Numbered from the stretch's first letter, positions 51,534 through 61,311 are shown. The stretch is 64,000 nucleotides of DNA from Candidatus Eremiobacterota bacterium (GCA_019240525.1 JAFAYE010000001.1:1523300-1587299), one strand, 5' to 3'. A program made the numbers and translations. Notes: generated by a model from the letters alone, not told the origin.

Positions 51534-52862
51534 CCTTCGCCGCAGACTGAACAGATAGTAGACGGGCAGGCCCGAGAGCAAGATCGCGACCCCCACGAGC
51601 GTGTCGTGGGGCGCATGAGCGATCGTATCGCCCACGATCGCCCAGGCCGCGCAGAGAAAGATCAGCGTGCTGACCGGATGGCCGGGCATGCGGAAGAACG
51701 GCTCTCTGCCCTCGCCCCGCTCGCGCGCGTCGCGATTACGAAAAACGATCAGAGCAATCGCCGCTAAGCCAAAGAAAATGTAATCGTTGCAAGTGACGTA
51801 GTTCAGAATCTGGTCGTAGCGCCCCGAGAGGGCGATCACGATGGCAATAACGCCTTGCAACACGATTGCCAGCACCGGCGCGTGGGTGCGGCGGTTGACG
51901 CGAGCCAACGCCGGAAAGAATATGCCGTCGGCAGCCATCTGGAAATAGACGCGTGGCGAAGTAAGAATTTGATTGCTCAAGAATCCGAGCGTCGACAGCG
52001 CTATGACCGACGCCATGATGCGAAGACCGATTTGTCCGAAAGCCAACTGCGCAATCGCCGAGGCAGGCGTGTTCGTCGCTGCCAGGCCGCCAACGCCGAG
52101 TGCGCGCAGGCAGGCCGCGTTGACCGCTACATAGAGAACGACGACGGTTAGTACGCCGGCGATCATGCCGCGCGGCAAGGTTTGCGCGGGGTTCTTGAGC
52201 TCCGCGGTCATGAAGCTCGACGTTTGCCAGCCGCTGTAGGCAAAGAGCACGGGAACCATCGCAAGACCGATGGCGGCAAATAGGCCGCCCGGCGCAATCG
52301 GGGGTAATGCAGGGGCCGGCGCGTGCACCGCGGTTAGTCCGATGACCGCGAATGCTCCGATCGCCAGAACCTTGAGCAGCATAAAGGTATTCTGGGTCGT
52401 CGTTCCGGTGCGAACGCCCAGCGCGTTGATCGCCGTAAACAAAGCAATGGCAACCGCAGCGATCGCCGCCGTTGAAGTCTGCCGGCCGCTCAGGGGCGCG
52501 AAGTAGGCCGCAAAGGTGACCGCCGCTGCCGCCATGCCGCCGCTCTGCGACACGAGCAAGAGACACCACCCGAACATGAAGGCGAGTGCAGGATGAAATG
52601 CGTCGCGCATGTACGCGTAGAGGCCGCCGTCTTGGGGGCGTCGGGCCGCAAGCTCCGCAAAGATGCCGGCGCCCAACAACGCGATCGCTCCGCCGGCAAT
52701 CCAAACGAGCATCACCGACGTGCCGCTATGGACGTAGCGCGCGACGACGGAGGGATTCATGAAGATGCCCGAACCGATAATGCCGCCCATGACGATAAGC
52801 GCGGCGTCGCGGGTACCGAGGCGGCGCAGCAGTTTAGGCGAAGAGAGTAGCCATGTTGGCAT
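51486..52862 (-). CDS. APC-family amino-acid permease
   Basis: 458 residues with about twelve membrane helices. The N-terminus LRRLGTRDAALIVMGGIIGSGIFMNP, with the GGIIGSGIF unwound-helix motif, and ALLGAGIFAELAARRPQDGGLYAY are typical of APC transporters of the LAT/YhdG type. Other marks are FAYSGWQTSSFMTAELKNPAQTLPRG and TSPRVYFQMAADG. Probably an amino-acid importer or exchanger; substrate unknown. ATG 52862 overlaps the divergent gene's start by 10 bp; its stop lies within cobB. Confidence 0.9.
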   Translation of the reverse strand: MPTWLLSSPKLLRRLGTRDAALIVMGGIIGSGIFMNPSVVARYVHSGTSVMLVWIAGGAIALLGAGIFAELAARRPQDGGLYAYMRDAFHPALAFMFGWCLLLVSQSGGMAAAAVTFAAYFAPLSGRQTSTAAIAAVAIALFTAINALGVRTGTTTQNTFMLLKVLAIGAFAVIGLTAVHAPAPALPPIAPGGLFAAIGLAMVPVLFAYSGWQTSSFMTAELKNPAQTLPRGMIAGVLTVVVLYVAVNAACLRALGVGGLAATNTPASAIAQLAFGQIGLRIMASVIALSTLGFLSNQILTSPRVYFQMAADGIFFPALARVNRRTHAPVLAIVLQGVIAIVIALSGRYDQILNYVTCNDYIFFGLAAIALIVFRNRDARERGEGREPFFRMPGHPVSTLIFLCAAWAIVGDTIAHAPHDTLVGVAILLSGLPVYYLFSLRRRSRQPDAAEVIGDPRE

Positions 52863-53407
52863 TAGCGACGTTCTTCCTCATCGCTCTGCTCAATACCGTG
52901 GCGCAACAGCCGCCCGAAGGTCCGCCGCCGCAAGGGCCGCCGCCGCAAACGCAGGGACCGCCGCCGCAAACCGAGGGGCCGCCGCTCGAAAACGGTGCTT
53001 GTCTCGATTCCTCGCGTGCAGTTCCGCGAGTGCTCGCGGCGCCCGTTTCGCGCGCGATGCAAATCGTTCGGATCGATCAAGTGCTCTCGACTTCGTCGAT
53101 GATGCCGAGCGAGATCATCGGCTTCCTTTACACGACCCAAGACGGCTCAACGTGGCTTGGTGAACGAAGCCCGCAGTACATGTCGCCGGCGGATGCAACG
53201 GCGATCAATCTCGTGCTTGGTTCCACGCACGTGCCGGGCGAGAACGTGAATACATTCCCGCCACAGAGCCACTACGGCGTTCCAACGCATTTGCCGCAGC
53301 TATTTCGCGTTGCCATCCCGCCCGACGCCGTTAGCGCCCTGCGCATCCAAATGGTCCCGTGCGTGGCCTGGCCCCCGGGCCGGCCGCTTCCCGACCCGGC
53401 GCTCTAA
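52853..53407 (+). CDS. secreted proline-rich protein of unknown function
   Basis: 184 residues, ATG with GAGAG about 7 nt upstream. Signal peptide (LALATFFLIALLNTVA) then a proline/glutamine repeat (GPPPQ units, residues 21-45). The globular remainder has IVRIDQVLSTSSMMPSEIIGF, LYTTQDGSTWLGERSPQY and a Pro-rich end, with cysteines at ACLD and PCVA. No family recognised. Its start overlaps that of the divergent permease, and hsp20-lon follow on the same strand after 53 bp. Confidence 0.75.
   Translation: MLALATFFLIALLNTVAQQPPEGPPPQGPPPQTQGPPPQTEGPPLENGACLDSSRAVPRVLAAPVSRAMQIVRIDQVLSTSSMMPSEIIGFLYTTQDGSTWLGERSPQYMSPADATAINLVLGSTHVPGENVNTFPPQSHYGVPTHLPQLFRVAIPPDAVSALRIQMVPCVAWPPGRPLPDPAL
52909..52985 (+). 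repeat. short coding repeat, GPPPQ units
   Basis: Repeated CCGCCGCCGCAA-type units encode PPEGPPPQGPPPQTQGPPP and a further copy, a low-complexity stretch right after the signal peptide. Such tracts can vary in length by slippage. Confidence 0.7.
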
Positions 53408-53460
53408 AGGCCGAGCAGGCGGCGCATCCGACCGCCAATCTCGGGGGTCTTAGGAACGTA

Positions 53461-53850
53461 ATGGAGTTCGTGGTGCGAACGCGCCTGGCGACGTTTCAAC
53501 CCAACGCCGACGTCTTTATCGATGAGGAGCGCCGCCGGATCATCGTCCTCGTCGAGATTGCCGGAGCCGATCCCGAGACGCTTCGTGTGGGCTTTGACGA
53601 GCGATATTTGATTGCTGCGGGACGCCGTCTCGAGAAGGCGCGCTGGCGTTGCGGATCCTTCGTTCAGAAGGAGATCGTTCGCGGCGAGTTTGTCAAACGA
53701 ATTGCATTGCCGGTGGCCGTGGAATACGAAGGCGTTACCGCAAGTTACGAGGACGGATTGCTCGTCGTCGTCGCGCCCATCGCAGCGACCGCCTACATGC
53801 CGACCTCGCGCACGCAACTCCACGTCATGGTAAAGAGGACCACTTCCTAA
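53461..53850 (+). CDS. Hsp20-like protein upstream of lon
   Basis: 129 residues from ATG 53461, with AGGAA 6 nt upstream; an upstream in-frame start lies inside the previous gene. Alpha-crystallin-type domain: PNADVFIDEERRRIIVLVEIAG, RVGFDERYLIAAGRR, EFVKRIALPVAVEYEG and ASYEDGLLVVVAP, with the typical strand spacing. The end is longer and more hydrophilic than in the other Hsp20 here. No CIRCE precedes it. lon starts 3 bp after its stop, so the holdase and protease are probably co-expressed. Confidence 0.87.
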   Translation: MEFVVRTRLATFQPNADVFIDEERRRIIVLVEIAGADPETLRVGFDERYLIAAGRRLEKARWRCGSFVQKEIVRGEFVKRIALPVAVEYEGVTASYEDGLLVVVAPIAATAYMPTSRTQLHVMVKRTTS

Positions 53851-53853
53851 CCG

Positions 53854-56298
53854 ATGCCCCAAAAAAACGCCAATACCATCGTTTCCACCAACCTGATCGG
53901 CATACTGCCGCTTCAGGAGGCCGTGCTCTTTCCCCACACCGTCATTCCGCTCGCCGTCGTCAAGAAGCCCGGAATCGCGCTCGTCGAGGAGGCTCTGCGC
54001 GAAGGCAAACCGATCGGTTTGGTCGTCTTGCGCGACCGCGAGGTCGAGGAGCCGGGTCCTGACGACGTGCAGCGCGTCGGAACGATTGGCGTGATTCAGA
54101 AGATGCTCAAAGTGCCCGACGGGACGCTACGCTGCATCGTCGCCGGTCAGCAGGTCTTCAAGATCGAACAGTTCACGCAAATTGCGCCGTACATGGTTGC
54201 GGCATATACGGAACTTCCGGATTCGACGGTCGAGAACGAAGAGCTCGTAGCGATGCAGCGCAATCTCGCCGGCCTTTTCCAAAAGCTGCTTTCCTATCTT
54301 CCACAAGCGCCTCGCGAGATGGAGATGGAGGTCGCCAACATCACCGATCCGGTGGTACTGACGTATTTCGTCGCCTCGACCATGCGTCTCGAAACGGCCG
54401 ATCGCCAGGCGTTGCTCGAAGAGCGCGACACTGCCAAACGCATGCGTAAGCTCACAATGCTGCTCACCAAAGAGCTCGAAGTGGTCGAGCTGGGACACAA
54501 GATTCAGAGCGACATTCAACGCGAAATGGAAAAGAACCAGCGCGAGTTCTACTTGCGCCAGCAGCTTCGAGCAATTCAAGAGGAGCTCGGTGAAGTCGAT
54601 CCCCAGCAGGCCGAAACCAACGAGCTGCGCGCGAAGATCGATGCGGCCGCGATGCCCGAGGAGGTAAAGAAGGCGGCCGATCGCGAGCTCGAGCGGCTCT
54701 CGCGCGTGCCTCAGGCGAGCCCCGAGTACGGCGTTATCCGCACGTACCTCGATTGGCTCGTGACGCTTCCTTGGAACGTCGAGACGGCCGATCACATCGA
54801 CATCCAGGCGGCGCGCGCGATCCTCGACGAGGATCACTACGATCTGGAAAAGATCAAAGATCGGATCATCGAGTATCTCGCCGTCGGTAAGCTCAAAAAG
54901 AAATTAACCGGCCCGATCCTCTGTTTCGTCGGACCGCCGGGCGTCGGCAAGACCTCCCTGGGTCAATCGATCGCACGCGCGATGGGACGCAAGTTCGTGC
55001 GCCTCTCGGTCGGCGGCGTGCACGACGAAGCCGAGATTCGCGGCCACCGCCGTACGTACATCGGTGCGATGCCGGGGAGCATCGTTCGGGCGATCCGCGA
55101 TGCGGGGACGCGCAACCCAGTGATGATGATCGACGAGATCGACAAGGTCGGCGCTGATTTCCGCGGCGATCCCCAATCCGCACTCCTCGAGGTCCTCGAC
55201 CCCGAGCAGAACATCCATTTCCGCGACCACTATCTCGATTTGCCGTTCGATCTCTCGCAAGTGCTCTTCATTTGCACGGCCAACACGCTCGATACGATTT
55301 CGCCGCCGCTGCGCGACCGCATGGAAATCATCACGCTCGCCGGGTATACCGAACTCGAGAAGCTGCAGATCGCAAAACGCTATCTAATCAAGAAACAGCG
55401 CGAAAGCAACGGGCTGCGCGAATCGCAGGCGCAGATCAACGATGCCGCGCTTCGCGCAATCATCAACGACTACACGCGCGAGGCCGGGGTTCGAAATCTA
55501 GAGCGCGAAATTGGAACGGTCTTTCGCAAGACCGCGCGCAAGATCGCCGAGCACTCACGCTATAAAGCCCGCGTCAAGCCCGAAAACCTTGTCGAGTATC
55601 TGAGCAAGCCTCGCTTTTACAACGAAGTGCGCAAGCGCGTCGCTTCGATCGGAGTTGCCACCGGCATGGCCTACACGCCGGTCGGCGGAGACATTCTCTT
55701 CATCGAAACGCAATCGATGCCGGGGACCGGCAAGCTGGTCTTGACCGGTCAGCTCGGGGACGTGATGAAAGAGAGCGCGCAGGCAGCCGTGTCGTTTTTG
55801 CGCTCGCGCTCGGGCGAGCTGGGGCTACCCGAGGATTACTTCTCCAAGCACGACATCCACATCCACGTACCGACCGGCGCAACGCCGAAGGACGGTCCGT
55901 CGGCGGGCATCGCACTGGCAACTTCGATCGCCTCCATGCTGACCGGTATCAAGGTCGATCCGAACCTTGCGATGACCGGCGAGATTACTCTGACGGGACA
56001 AGTCTTGCCGATCGGCGGTTTGAAGGAGAAAGTGCTGGGCGCCAAGCGTGCCGGCATCATCAAGATCTTACTACCGCGCCGCAACGAGATGGACTTAGAC
56101 GACGTGCCCAAAGAGGTGCGCGAGACGATGACCTTCGTTCCCGTCGACGAGCTTTCCGAGGTGTTCCATCACGCATTAGGCAAGCGAATTATCTCGCCGG
56201 TACCCCTGGGCGAAGCGAAGATAAGCAACGTCGTTCCAATACGCGGCAACGGGGTAGTGAAGCGCCGCTCGATGCGCAAATCCCGAATCAAACGATAG
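53854..56298 (+). CDS. lon: ATP-dependent protease Lon
   Basis: 814 residues. N-terminal substrate domain (IGILPLQEAVLFPHTVIPLAV), Walker A GPPGVGKTSLGQSIA near residue 355, GVHDEAEIRGHRRTYIGAMPG, Walker B VMMIDEIDKVG. The protease domain carries the Ser-Lys dyad in TPKDGPSAGIALATS (Ser) and the following GGLKEKVLGAKRAGI (Lys). The end is basic (RRSMRKSRIKR). Degrades misfolded and regulatory proteins. A second ATP-grasp or membrane segment is absent, so it is LonA. Confidence 0.97.
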   Translation: MPQKNANTIVSTNLIGILPLQEAVLFPHTVIPLAVVKKPGIALVEEALREGKPIGLVVLRDREVEEPGPDDVQRVGTIGVIQKMLKVPDGTLRCIVAGQQVFKIEQFTQIAPYMVAAYTELPDSTVENEELVAMQRNLAGLFQKLLSYLPQAPREMEMEVANITDPVVLTYFVASTMRLETADRQALLEERDTAKRMRKLTMLLTKELEVVELGHKIQSDIQREMEKNQREFYLRQQLRAIQEELGEVDPQQAETNELRAKIDAAAMPEEVKKAADRELERLSRVPQASPEYGVIRTYLDWLVTLPWNVETADHIDIQAARAILDEDHYDLEKIKDRIIEYLAVGKLKKKLTGPILCFVGPPGVGKTSLGQSIARAMGRKFVRLSVGGVHDEAEIRGHRRTYIGAMPGSIVRAIRDAGTRNPVMMIDEIDKVGADFRGDPQSALLEVLDPEQNIHFRDHYLDLPFDLSQVLFICTANTLDTISPPLRDRMEIITLAGYTELEKLQIAKRYLIKKQRESNGLRESQAQINDAALRAIINDYTREAGVRNLEREIGTVFRKTARKIAEHSRYKARVKPENLVEYLSKPRFYNEVRKRVASIGVATGMAYTPVGGDILFIETQSMPGTGKLVLTGQLGDVMKESAQAAVSFLRSRSGELGLPEDYFSKHDIHIHVPTGATPKDGPSAGIALATSIASMLTGIKVDPNLAMTGEITLTGQVLPIGGLKEKVLGAKRAGIIKILLPRRNEMDLDDVPKEVRETMTFVPVDELSEVFHHALGKRIISPVPLGEAKISNVVPIRGNGVVKRRSMRKSRIKR

Positions 56299-56316
56299 CG
56301 TCGAGAACTCGCTCGC

Positions 56317-57351
56317 TCAACGCACTTCGAGGCCAAAACCCTCACGGACCTCGCCGATAACCGCGCAGAGCGCGCCGCACGTACCTAGCTCCGAGCTCAG
56401 CCGTTCGAGTGAGCTAGGCGCCACACTGATCAGCAAACCGCCGGACGTCTGAGCGTCCGAGAGGGCGACGCGTGCCGCGGCGGGCACGGCCGGCGCAAAC
56501 GTTGTGAATGCAGCGTGAGTCTCGGCGTTGTGACGCGTTCCCCCCGGCACGATTCCACTCTCGGCGAGCGCGAGCACTCCGTCAAAGAACGGCACCGCGG
56601 CGGCGTCGATGACAAAGCGCACGCCCGACGCCTGTGACATGCTGCCGGCATGACCCAGCAGACCGAAGCCGGTGATATCGGTTGCTGCGCGAGCTCCGGC
56701 CGCAAGCATTGCCTTTGCTGCGCCTTCGTTGAGCGTCGTCATTGCGCGTACCGCTTCGGTGAGATAGTGAGCCGCGATCGCGCCGCGTTTGAGCGCGGTC
56801 GTCAGTATCCCGGTGCCCAGCGGTTTGGTGAGCACGAGAACGTCGCCCGGGCGGGCGCAAGCGTTCGTTACGATGCGTTGAGGATCGACGACGCCCGTTA
56901 TCGCCATCCCATACTTCGGCTCGGCATCCTTAATGGTGTGCCCGCCGATGATTGCAACGCGAGCGCTGCGCGCAACGCTCGCGCCCCCCTCCAAGATTGA
57001 CGCCAAAATATCGAGGTCGAGATCTTCGGGAAATGCGACGATGTTGAGCGCGATCAAAGGCGAGCCGCCCATTGCGTAGACGTCGGAGAGCGCGTTGGTT
57101 GCCGCGATGCGCCCGAAGTCGTATGGGTCGTCGACGATGGGCGTGAAAAAGTCCACGGTCGAGACGAGCGCGAGATCGTCGCGCAGCCGATAGACTCCCG
57201 CGTCGTCGCTGCCTCCGTAACCAACGAGCACGCGGTCGTCGGTGGCCGCCGACACGCGTTCCATCACGCTGCGAAGCTCGGCCGCGCCGAGTTTCGCAGC
57301 GCAACCGGCGCAACTCGAGAGTTCGGTGAGGCGGATGCCGAGGGTCTTCAT
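56317..57351 (-). CDS. selD: selenophosphate synthetase
   Basis: 344 residues from ATG 57351; nine more residues would overlap the divergent gene. The active-site Cys17 and Lys20 are both present in SSCAGCAAKLGAAEL (Cys form, not selenocysteine). Further marks: SDDAGVYRLRDDLALVSTVDFFTPIVDDP, IAATNALSDVYAMGG, GGHTIKDAEPKYGMAITG, TDITGFGLLGHAG. Makes selenophosphate from selenide and ATP for selenocysteine or 2-selenouridine. No selA, selB or selU is in the window, so the downstream use cannot be told. Confidence 0.95.
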   Translation of the reverse strand: MKTLGIRLTELSSCAGCAAKLGAAELRSVMERVSAATDDRVLVGYGGSDDAGVYRLRDDLALVSTVDFFTPIVDDPYDFGRIAATNALSDVYAMGGSPLIALNIVAFPEDLDLDILASILEGGASVARSARVAIIGGHTIKDAEPKYGMAITGVVDPQRIVTNACARPGDVLVLTKPLGTGILTTALKRGAIAAHYLTEAVRAMTTLNEGAAKAMLAAGARAATDITGFGLLGHAGSMSQASGVRFVIDAAAVPFFDGVLALAESGIVPGGTRHNAETHAAFTTFAPAVPAAARVALSDAQTSGGLLISVAPSSLERLSSELGTCGALCAVIGEVREGFGLEVR

Positions 57352-57366
57352 CGAAATCTCTCTTCG

Positions 57367-58506
57367 ATGCCGAGGCAACTGCTATTCCTGCCGGGGCCGG
57401 TGATGGTCGCGCAGCCCGTGCTCGAAGCGGCGGCGCTTCCCCTGATCAACCACCGCGGCGAAGAATTCGCGCGGATGCTCGAGCGCCTCGAGCATGCGTT
57501 GGCGCCGGCGTTTGGAACGACCCAGAGCGTCGTTCTGCTCGGCAGTTCCGGCACCGGCGGATTGGAAGCGGTGATTACCAATCTCCTTTCACCGGGCGAG
57601 CGAGTGCTCTCGTGTGCGGTCGGCGCTTTCGGCATACGCTTCGCGGAGCTTGCGCGAGCGTATGGCTGTATTGTCGAGTCGCTGCAAACTCCGCTCGGCT
57701 CGGCCGTTGATCCCGCGGCGCTGCAATCGCGATTGCAAGACGATCGCGCGCGAGAGATCGCGGCCGTGCTCTTGACCCACAATGAAACTTCCACCGGTGT
57801 CGCCTGCGATATGGCAGCGCTGGCTCCGATGCTGCGCGCCCACGGTGCGATCTCGCTCGTCGATTCGGTGAGCGGTCTGGGCGCGTCGGAGTTTCGCATG
57901 GACGAGTGGGGTTACGATGCCGTGGTTACCGCATCGCAAAAAGGTTTCGCGGCGCCGCCGGGCGTGGCTATGGTTGCCTTAAGCGCGCGTGCGTGGGAGC
58001 GCACGCGCGACGCTAGCGCGCCGCGATACTATTTCGACTTGCAGCGCGCGCGTGAGTTCGCCCGCGGCGGCGAGACGCCGTGGACGCCTCCCATATCCAT
58101 TCTCTACGCGCTCGACGTCGCATTGCAACGTTATAACGCGCAAGGCGCGGCGACGGCCTATGCGCGTCACGAGCGATATGCGATGCGCGTTCGAGAGACG
58201 TTGGAGCTCATGGGCTTTACGCTCGTTTCACGACCGGGTGCGCATTCGCCGACGGTGGTTGCGGCCTATCCGCCTCCGGGGCACGACCCAAAGAATCTGT
58301 TACGACGCTTGCGAGAGAAACACGGAGTCGTACTCGCCGGCGGACAAGGCGAGCTAACGGGAAAGATCGTTCGCTTCGGCACGATGGGCGACGTCAACGA
58401 GAATGACATCACCCGCGCACTCGATGCGATCGCCTTAGAACTTCTTATAAGTGGTGCCGCCGAAAGTACGGCATCACGAACGGTCGCGCGAACCAAGGAA
58501 TCGTAG
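57367..58506 (+). CDS. class V PLP-dependent aminotransferase
   Basis: 379 residues. N-terminus RQLLFLPGPVMVAQPVLEA and SSGTGGLEAVITNLLSPGERVL fit the alanine:glyoxylate / serine:glyoxylate / phosphoserine family. The PLP lysine is in VVTASQKGFAAPPGVAM near residue 195, and VDSVSGLGASEFRMDEWG precedes it. THNETSTGV is the usual family motif. Donor and acceptor cannot be fixed. ATG 57367 is 15 bp from the divergent selD start. The last 62 bp overlap the convergent cvpA gene. Confidence 0.9.
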   Translation: MPRQLLFLPGPVMVAQPVLEAAALPLINHRGEEFARMLERLEHALAPAFGTTQSVVLLGSSGTGGLEAVITNLLSPGERVLSCAVGAFGIRFAELARAYGCIVESLQTPLGSAVDPAALQSRLQDDRAREIAAVLLTHNETSTGVACDMAALAPMLRAHGAISLVDSVSGLGASEFRMDEWGYDAVVTASQKGFAAPPGVAMVALSARAWERTRDASAPRYYFDLQRAREFARGGETPWTPPISILYALDVALQRYNAQGAATAYARHERYAMRVRETLELMGFTLVSRPGAHSPTVVAAYPPPGHDPKNLLRRLREKHGVVLAGGQGELTGKIVRFGTMGDVNENDITRALDAIALELLISGAAESTASRTVARTKES

Positions 58507-58987
58507 AAAGAAGGGCGTCGTCGATCGGCGCGTCGTACGCCATGAAGTTCGGTGCGAGTTTCGATTCGTGCAAGGCCTGGCGGATGTCGGTCGAGAGTGG
58601 GAAAAAAAGCGCGATGAACAGCACGAGCCATAAGAGGATCGCGCCTTTCAAAAAACCGACGGCCGCGCCGCCCAGCGCATTTCCCAGGCCGAGCAACGGA
58701 AGTTTCGCGATCGTTCCCAGGAGCCGGGCGAGCAGCAAGATGACGATGTAGGTCGCCAATCCGGTCGCAAACATTCCCACGACGTGCGCCGAGCCGGGCC
58801 CGAGATTGAACAGGTGCTGAATTTGTGGGTCGAACGCGCCGTTGTAGAACCAGGGCGTTATCAGCGCTGCGGTTACGGCGACGGCGCCGCCCAGCTCCGA
58901 AACGAAGCCGCGCGAGTAACCCTTCAAGGTTGCGATGAGCAGCACGATGACGATGATGATGTCGGGCCAAGCGACGCCGGCAATCAC
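58445..58987 (-). CDS. CvpA-family membrane protein
   Basis: 180 residues, GTG start overlapping the pheT stop by 4 bp. Four membrane helices in the CvpA layout: PDIIIVIVLLIATLKGYSRGFVSELG at the front, with the KGYSRGF turn, and LGLGNALGGAAVGFLKGAI in the middle. CvpA proteins are linked to colicin V export and biofilm formation in E. coli, and to envelope stress tolerance. It is the last gene of the pheS-pheT unit. The 3' end overlaps the aminotransferase gene. Confidence 0.87.
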   Translation of the reverse strand: MIAGVAWPDIIIVIVLLIATLKGYSRGFVSELGGAVAVTAALITPWFYNGAFDPQIQHLFNLGPGSAHVVGMFATGLATYIVILLLARLLGTIAKLPLLGLGNALGGAAVGFLKGAILLWLVLFIALFFPLSTDIRQALHESKLAPNFMAYDAPIDDALLSTIPWFARPFVMPYFRRHHL

Positions 58988-61311
58988 GCCCGAAGAGTCG
59001 CTCCGTAGCGTGCTCCAACGGCCTCGAGGGCCGCTGCGATCGCGGCGTCGGCTTCCTCATCGGTAATTGTTGCATCGTGCCGCGTTAACGTGACGCGCAG
59101 CGCGAGACTCTTGCGGCCTTCCGGCACTTGCGGACCGCGATACTCGTCGAAGACGCAAGCGCCGGTGCAGAGGGTACCGAGCGTTTCCGCGACCGCGGTT
59201 TCGATCTGACTGGCCGCGACCGCGGCGTCCACCACGAGGGCGAGATCGCGATAGGTCGAGGGGAAGCGCGACGGCGGCCGATAATGCGGCGTCCGGTACG
59301 CCGGCAGCGCGGCGACTTCGATGAGGCAGATATACGCGTTCCCGTTCAGGCCGCGCGCTCGCGCGACCCGCGGATCGACGCAGCCCAGCAGGCCGACGCT
59401 TCCGCCCTCAAGGCTCAGCACGGCGGTTTTGCCGGGATGGAAACCGTTGCGCGTGGTAGGCGAGCAAAGGGCCGTGCGGCCCGTCACCTCGCGAAGCAGC
59501 GCTTCGCAGTCGCCTTTCAGCCGGAGGAACGCCGAATCGTGCCATGACGGCTCGGTGCCGCGTGGGGACGCGAAACCGAACGCGAGCGCACTCCGTTCCA
59601 CGAGCCGTTCTCCGTCACGCGAAAAAATTTCGCCGATCTCAAAGACGCGTTGCGCGGCGCCCGTGCCGCCGAGATAGTCGATCAAACCAGGAACGAGCGA
59701 CTCACGCAGAAAGCGGCGCTCTTCGGAGAGCGGATTGCGAATTTCGATCGCCGTCGAATCGCCGCCGGGCTGCAATGAATGCGTGATGACTTCGCGGTAT
59801 CCCAGCGCCGCGAGCGTGGCGGCCAAACGACTCTCCAGTTCGTAAGCGGCGCTGGATATCTCGTGCGCCGGTACCGACGGAACGACCGATGCGATCCGAT
59901 CGTATCCTTCAACGCGCGCGACTTCCTCGATCAAGTCGGCCTCGATGATCAGATCGCGGCGCCAGGGCGGCGGGGTAACGGCGAGCGTCCCATTCTGCTC
60001 GCTGACGTTGCAGCCGAGCGCGCGCAGATGCGAGGCGATTCGATCGGCGGAGAGCTCGATTCCTAACAGCCGCCGCACCGCCGCGACGCGCAGAACGATC
60101 GGCGTTTCGGCCGCCGTCGCCGGGCCAAAGGAGTGCGGCGGGTAGGCGGTCGCGCCAAGATTGCGCAAGAGCTGCGCGGCGCGCGCCGCACCGAAATCGG
60201 TGAGCGCCGGGGCGAGCGACTTCTCGTGTCGTGCCGAAGCTTCGGTGCGCAGGCCAAACGCGGTGCTCATCCGGCGGACGCGCGGGCCGTTGAAGGTTGC
60301 AGCTTCGAGTACGATCGCATTTGTGGCCCGCGTCACTTCACTTGCGGCACCGCCCATCAGCCCGGCAAGGCCGAGTACGCGTTCGTCATCGGCGATCACG
60401 AGCATCGCCGGCGTGAGCGTTCGTTCGACGCCGTCGAGAGTGACGAGCTTCTCCCCGTCGCGCGCGTTTCGCACGACCAACTTCGAAACCGCGATCTTGC
60501 CGGCGTCGTAAAAATGCAGCGGCTGCCCCGTTTCGAGCATCACGTAGTTCGAAACGTCGACCAGATTGTTGATCGGGCGCTGCCCCGCAAGCGCGAGCCG
60601 AATGCGCATCCAGGCTGGGGCCGGCGCGACGCACACGCGGTCGAAACGCTGCGCGACAAAGCGCGGGCAATCCGGCGACTCGATCGAAACCACGGGTTCC
60701 AGCGCCGGCGGTTCGCTCGCATCGCCGGGATTCGTCGAGGGCGGCAACCTCAACGCAACGGCGTACGAGGCTGCGAGCTCGCGCGCCAACCCGATGACCG
60801 ACATCGCGTCGGGGCGGTTCGCGGTGATCTCGACGTCGAGCACCTCGGTTCCCAGGCCGAAAAGCTCGACCGCATTTTGCCCCGGTGCAATGTCGTCATC
60901 GAGCTGCATGATGCCGTCCTCGAACCACTCGGCCGGCAGGGCGAGCTCGTCCGCCGAGATCATCATGCCCTGCGATGCAACCCCGCGCATCGTCCTGGCT
61001 TCGATCGTAAGCTGAGGAAGGCGAGCACCGATTGTGGCAACTGCAATCGTTTGCCCGGCGGCAACGTTCGTCGCAGCCGTTGCGATCGTGAGCGCGGCGT
61101 CCCCTCCGACGTTGACGCGGGCAACGAGCAAACGGTCGGCATTGGGATGCTTTTCGATCGTTGCAATTCTGCCGGTAACGACGCCCGTGATGAGCGGCCG
61201 TCTTTCGATGCCGGCGACGGGAAAACCGAGCATCGCCAACCGATCGGCGATCGCTTGCGCATCGTCGGGAAGCGCGACGAACTCGCGCAACCAACTTATG
61301 GGAACTCGCAT
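58984..61311 (-). CDS. pheT: phenylalanyl-tRNA synthetase, beta subunit
   Basis: 775 residues, ATG overlapping the pheS stop by 1 bp (TGATG). N-terminus VPISWLREFVALPDDAQA, tRNA-binding domain ITGVVTGRIATIEKHPNADRL, B3/B4 region with LVDVSNYVMLETGQPLHFYD and the editing site GLMGGAASEVT, B5 and the C-terminal ferredoxin-fold anticodon-binding domain (YRPPSRFPSTYRDLALVVDA). With PheS it forms the alpha2-beta2 enzyme that charges tRNA-Phe. Confidence 0.97.
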   Translation of the reverse strand: MRVPISWLREFVALPDDAQAIADRLAMLGFPVAGIERRPLITGVVTGRIATIEKHPNADRLLVARVNVGGDAALTIATAATNVAAGQTIAVATIGARLPQLTIEARTMRGVASQGMMISADELALPAEWFEDGIMQLDDDIAPGQNAVELFGLGTEVLDVEITANRPDAMSVIGLARELAASYAVALRLPPSTNPGDASEPPALEPVVSIESPDCPRFVAQRFDRVCVAPAPAWMRIRLALAGQRPINNLVDVSNYVMLETGQPLHFYDAGKIAVSKLVVRNARDGEKLVTLDGVERTLTPAMLVIADDERVLGLAGLMGGAASEVTRATNAIVLEAATFNGPRVRRMSTAFGLRTEASARHEKSLAPALTDFGAARAAQLLRNLGATAYPPHSFGPATAAETPIVLRVAAVRRLLGIELSADRIASHLRALGCNVSEQNGTLAVTPPPWRRDLIIEADLIEEVARVEGYDRIASVVPSVPAHEISSAAYELESRLAATLAALGYREVITHSLQPGGDSTAIEIRNPLSEERRFLRESLVPGLIDYLGGTGAAQRVFEIGEIFSRDGERLVERSALAFGFASPRGTEPSWHDSAFLRLKGDCEALLREVTGRTALCSPTTRNGFHPGKTAVLSLEGGSVGLLGCVDPRVARARGLNGNAYICLIEVAALPAYRTPHYRPPSRFPSTYRDLALVVDAAVAASQIETAVAETLGTLCTGACVFDEYRGPQVPEGRKSLALRVTLTRHDATITDEEADAAIAAALEAVGARYGATLRA

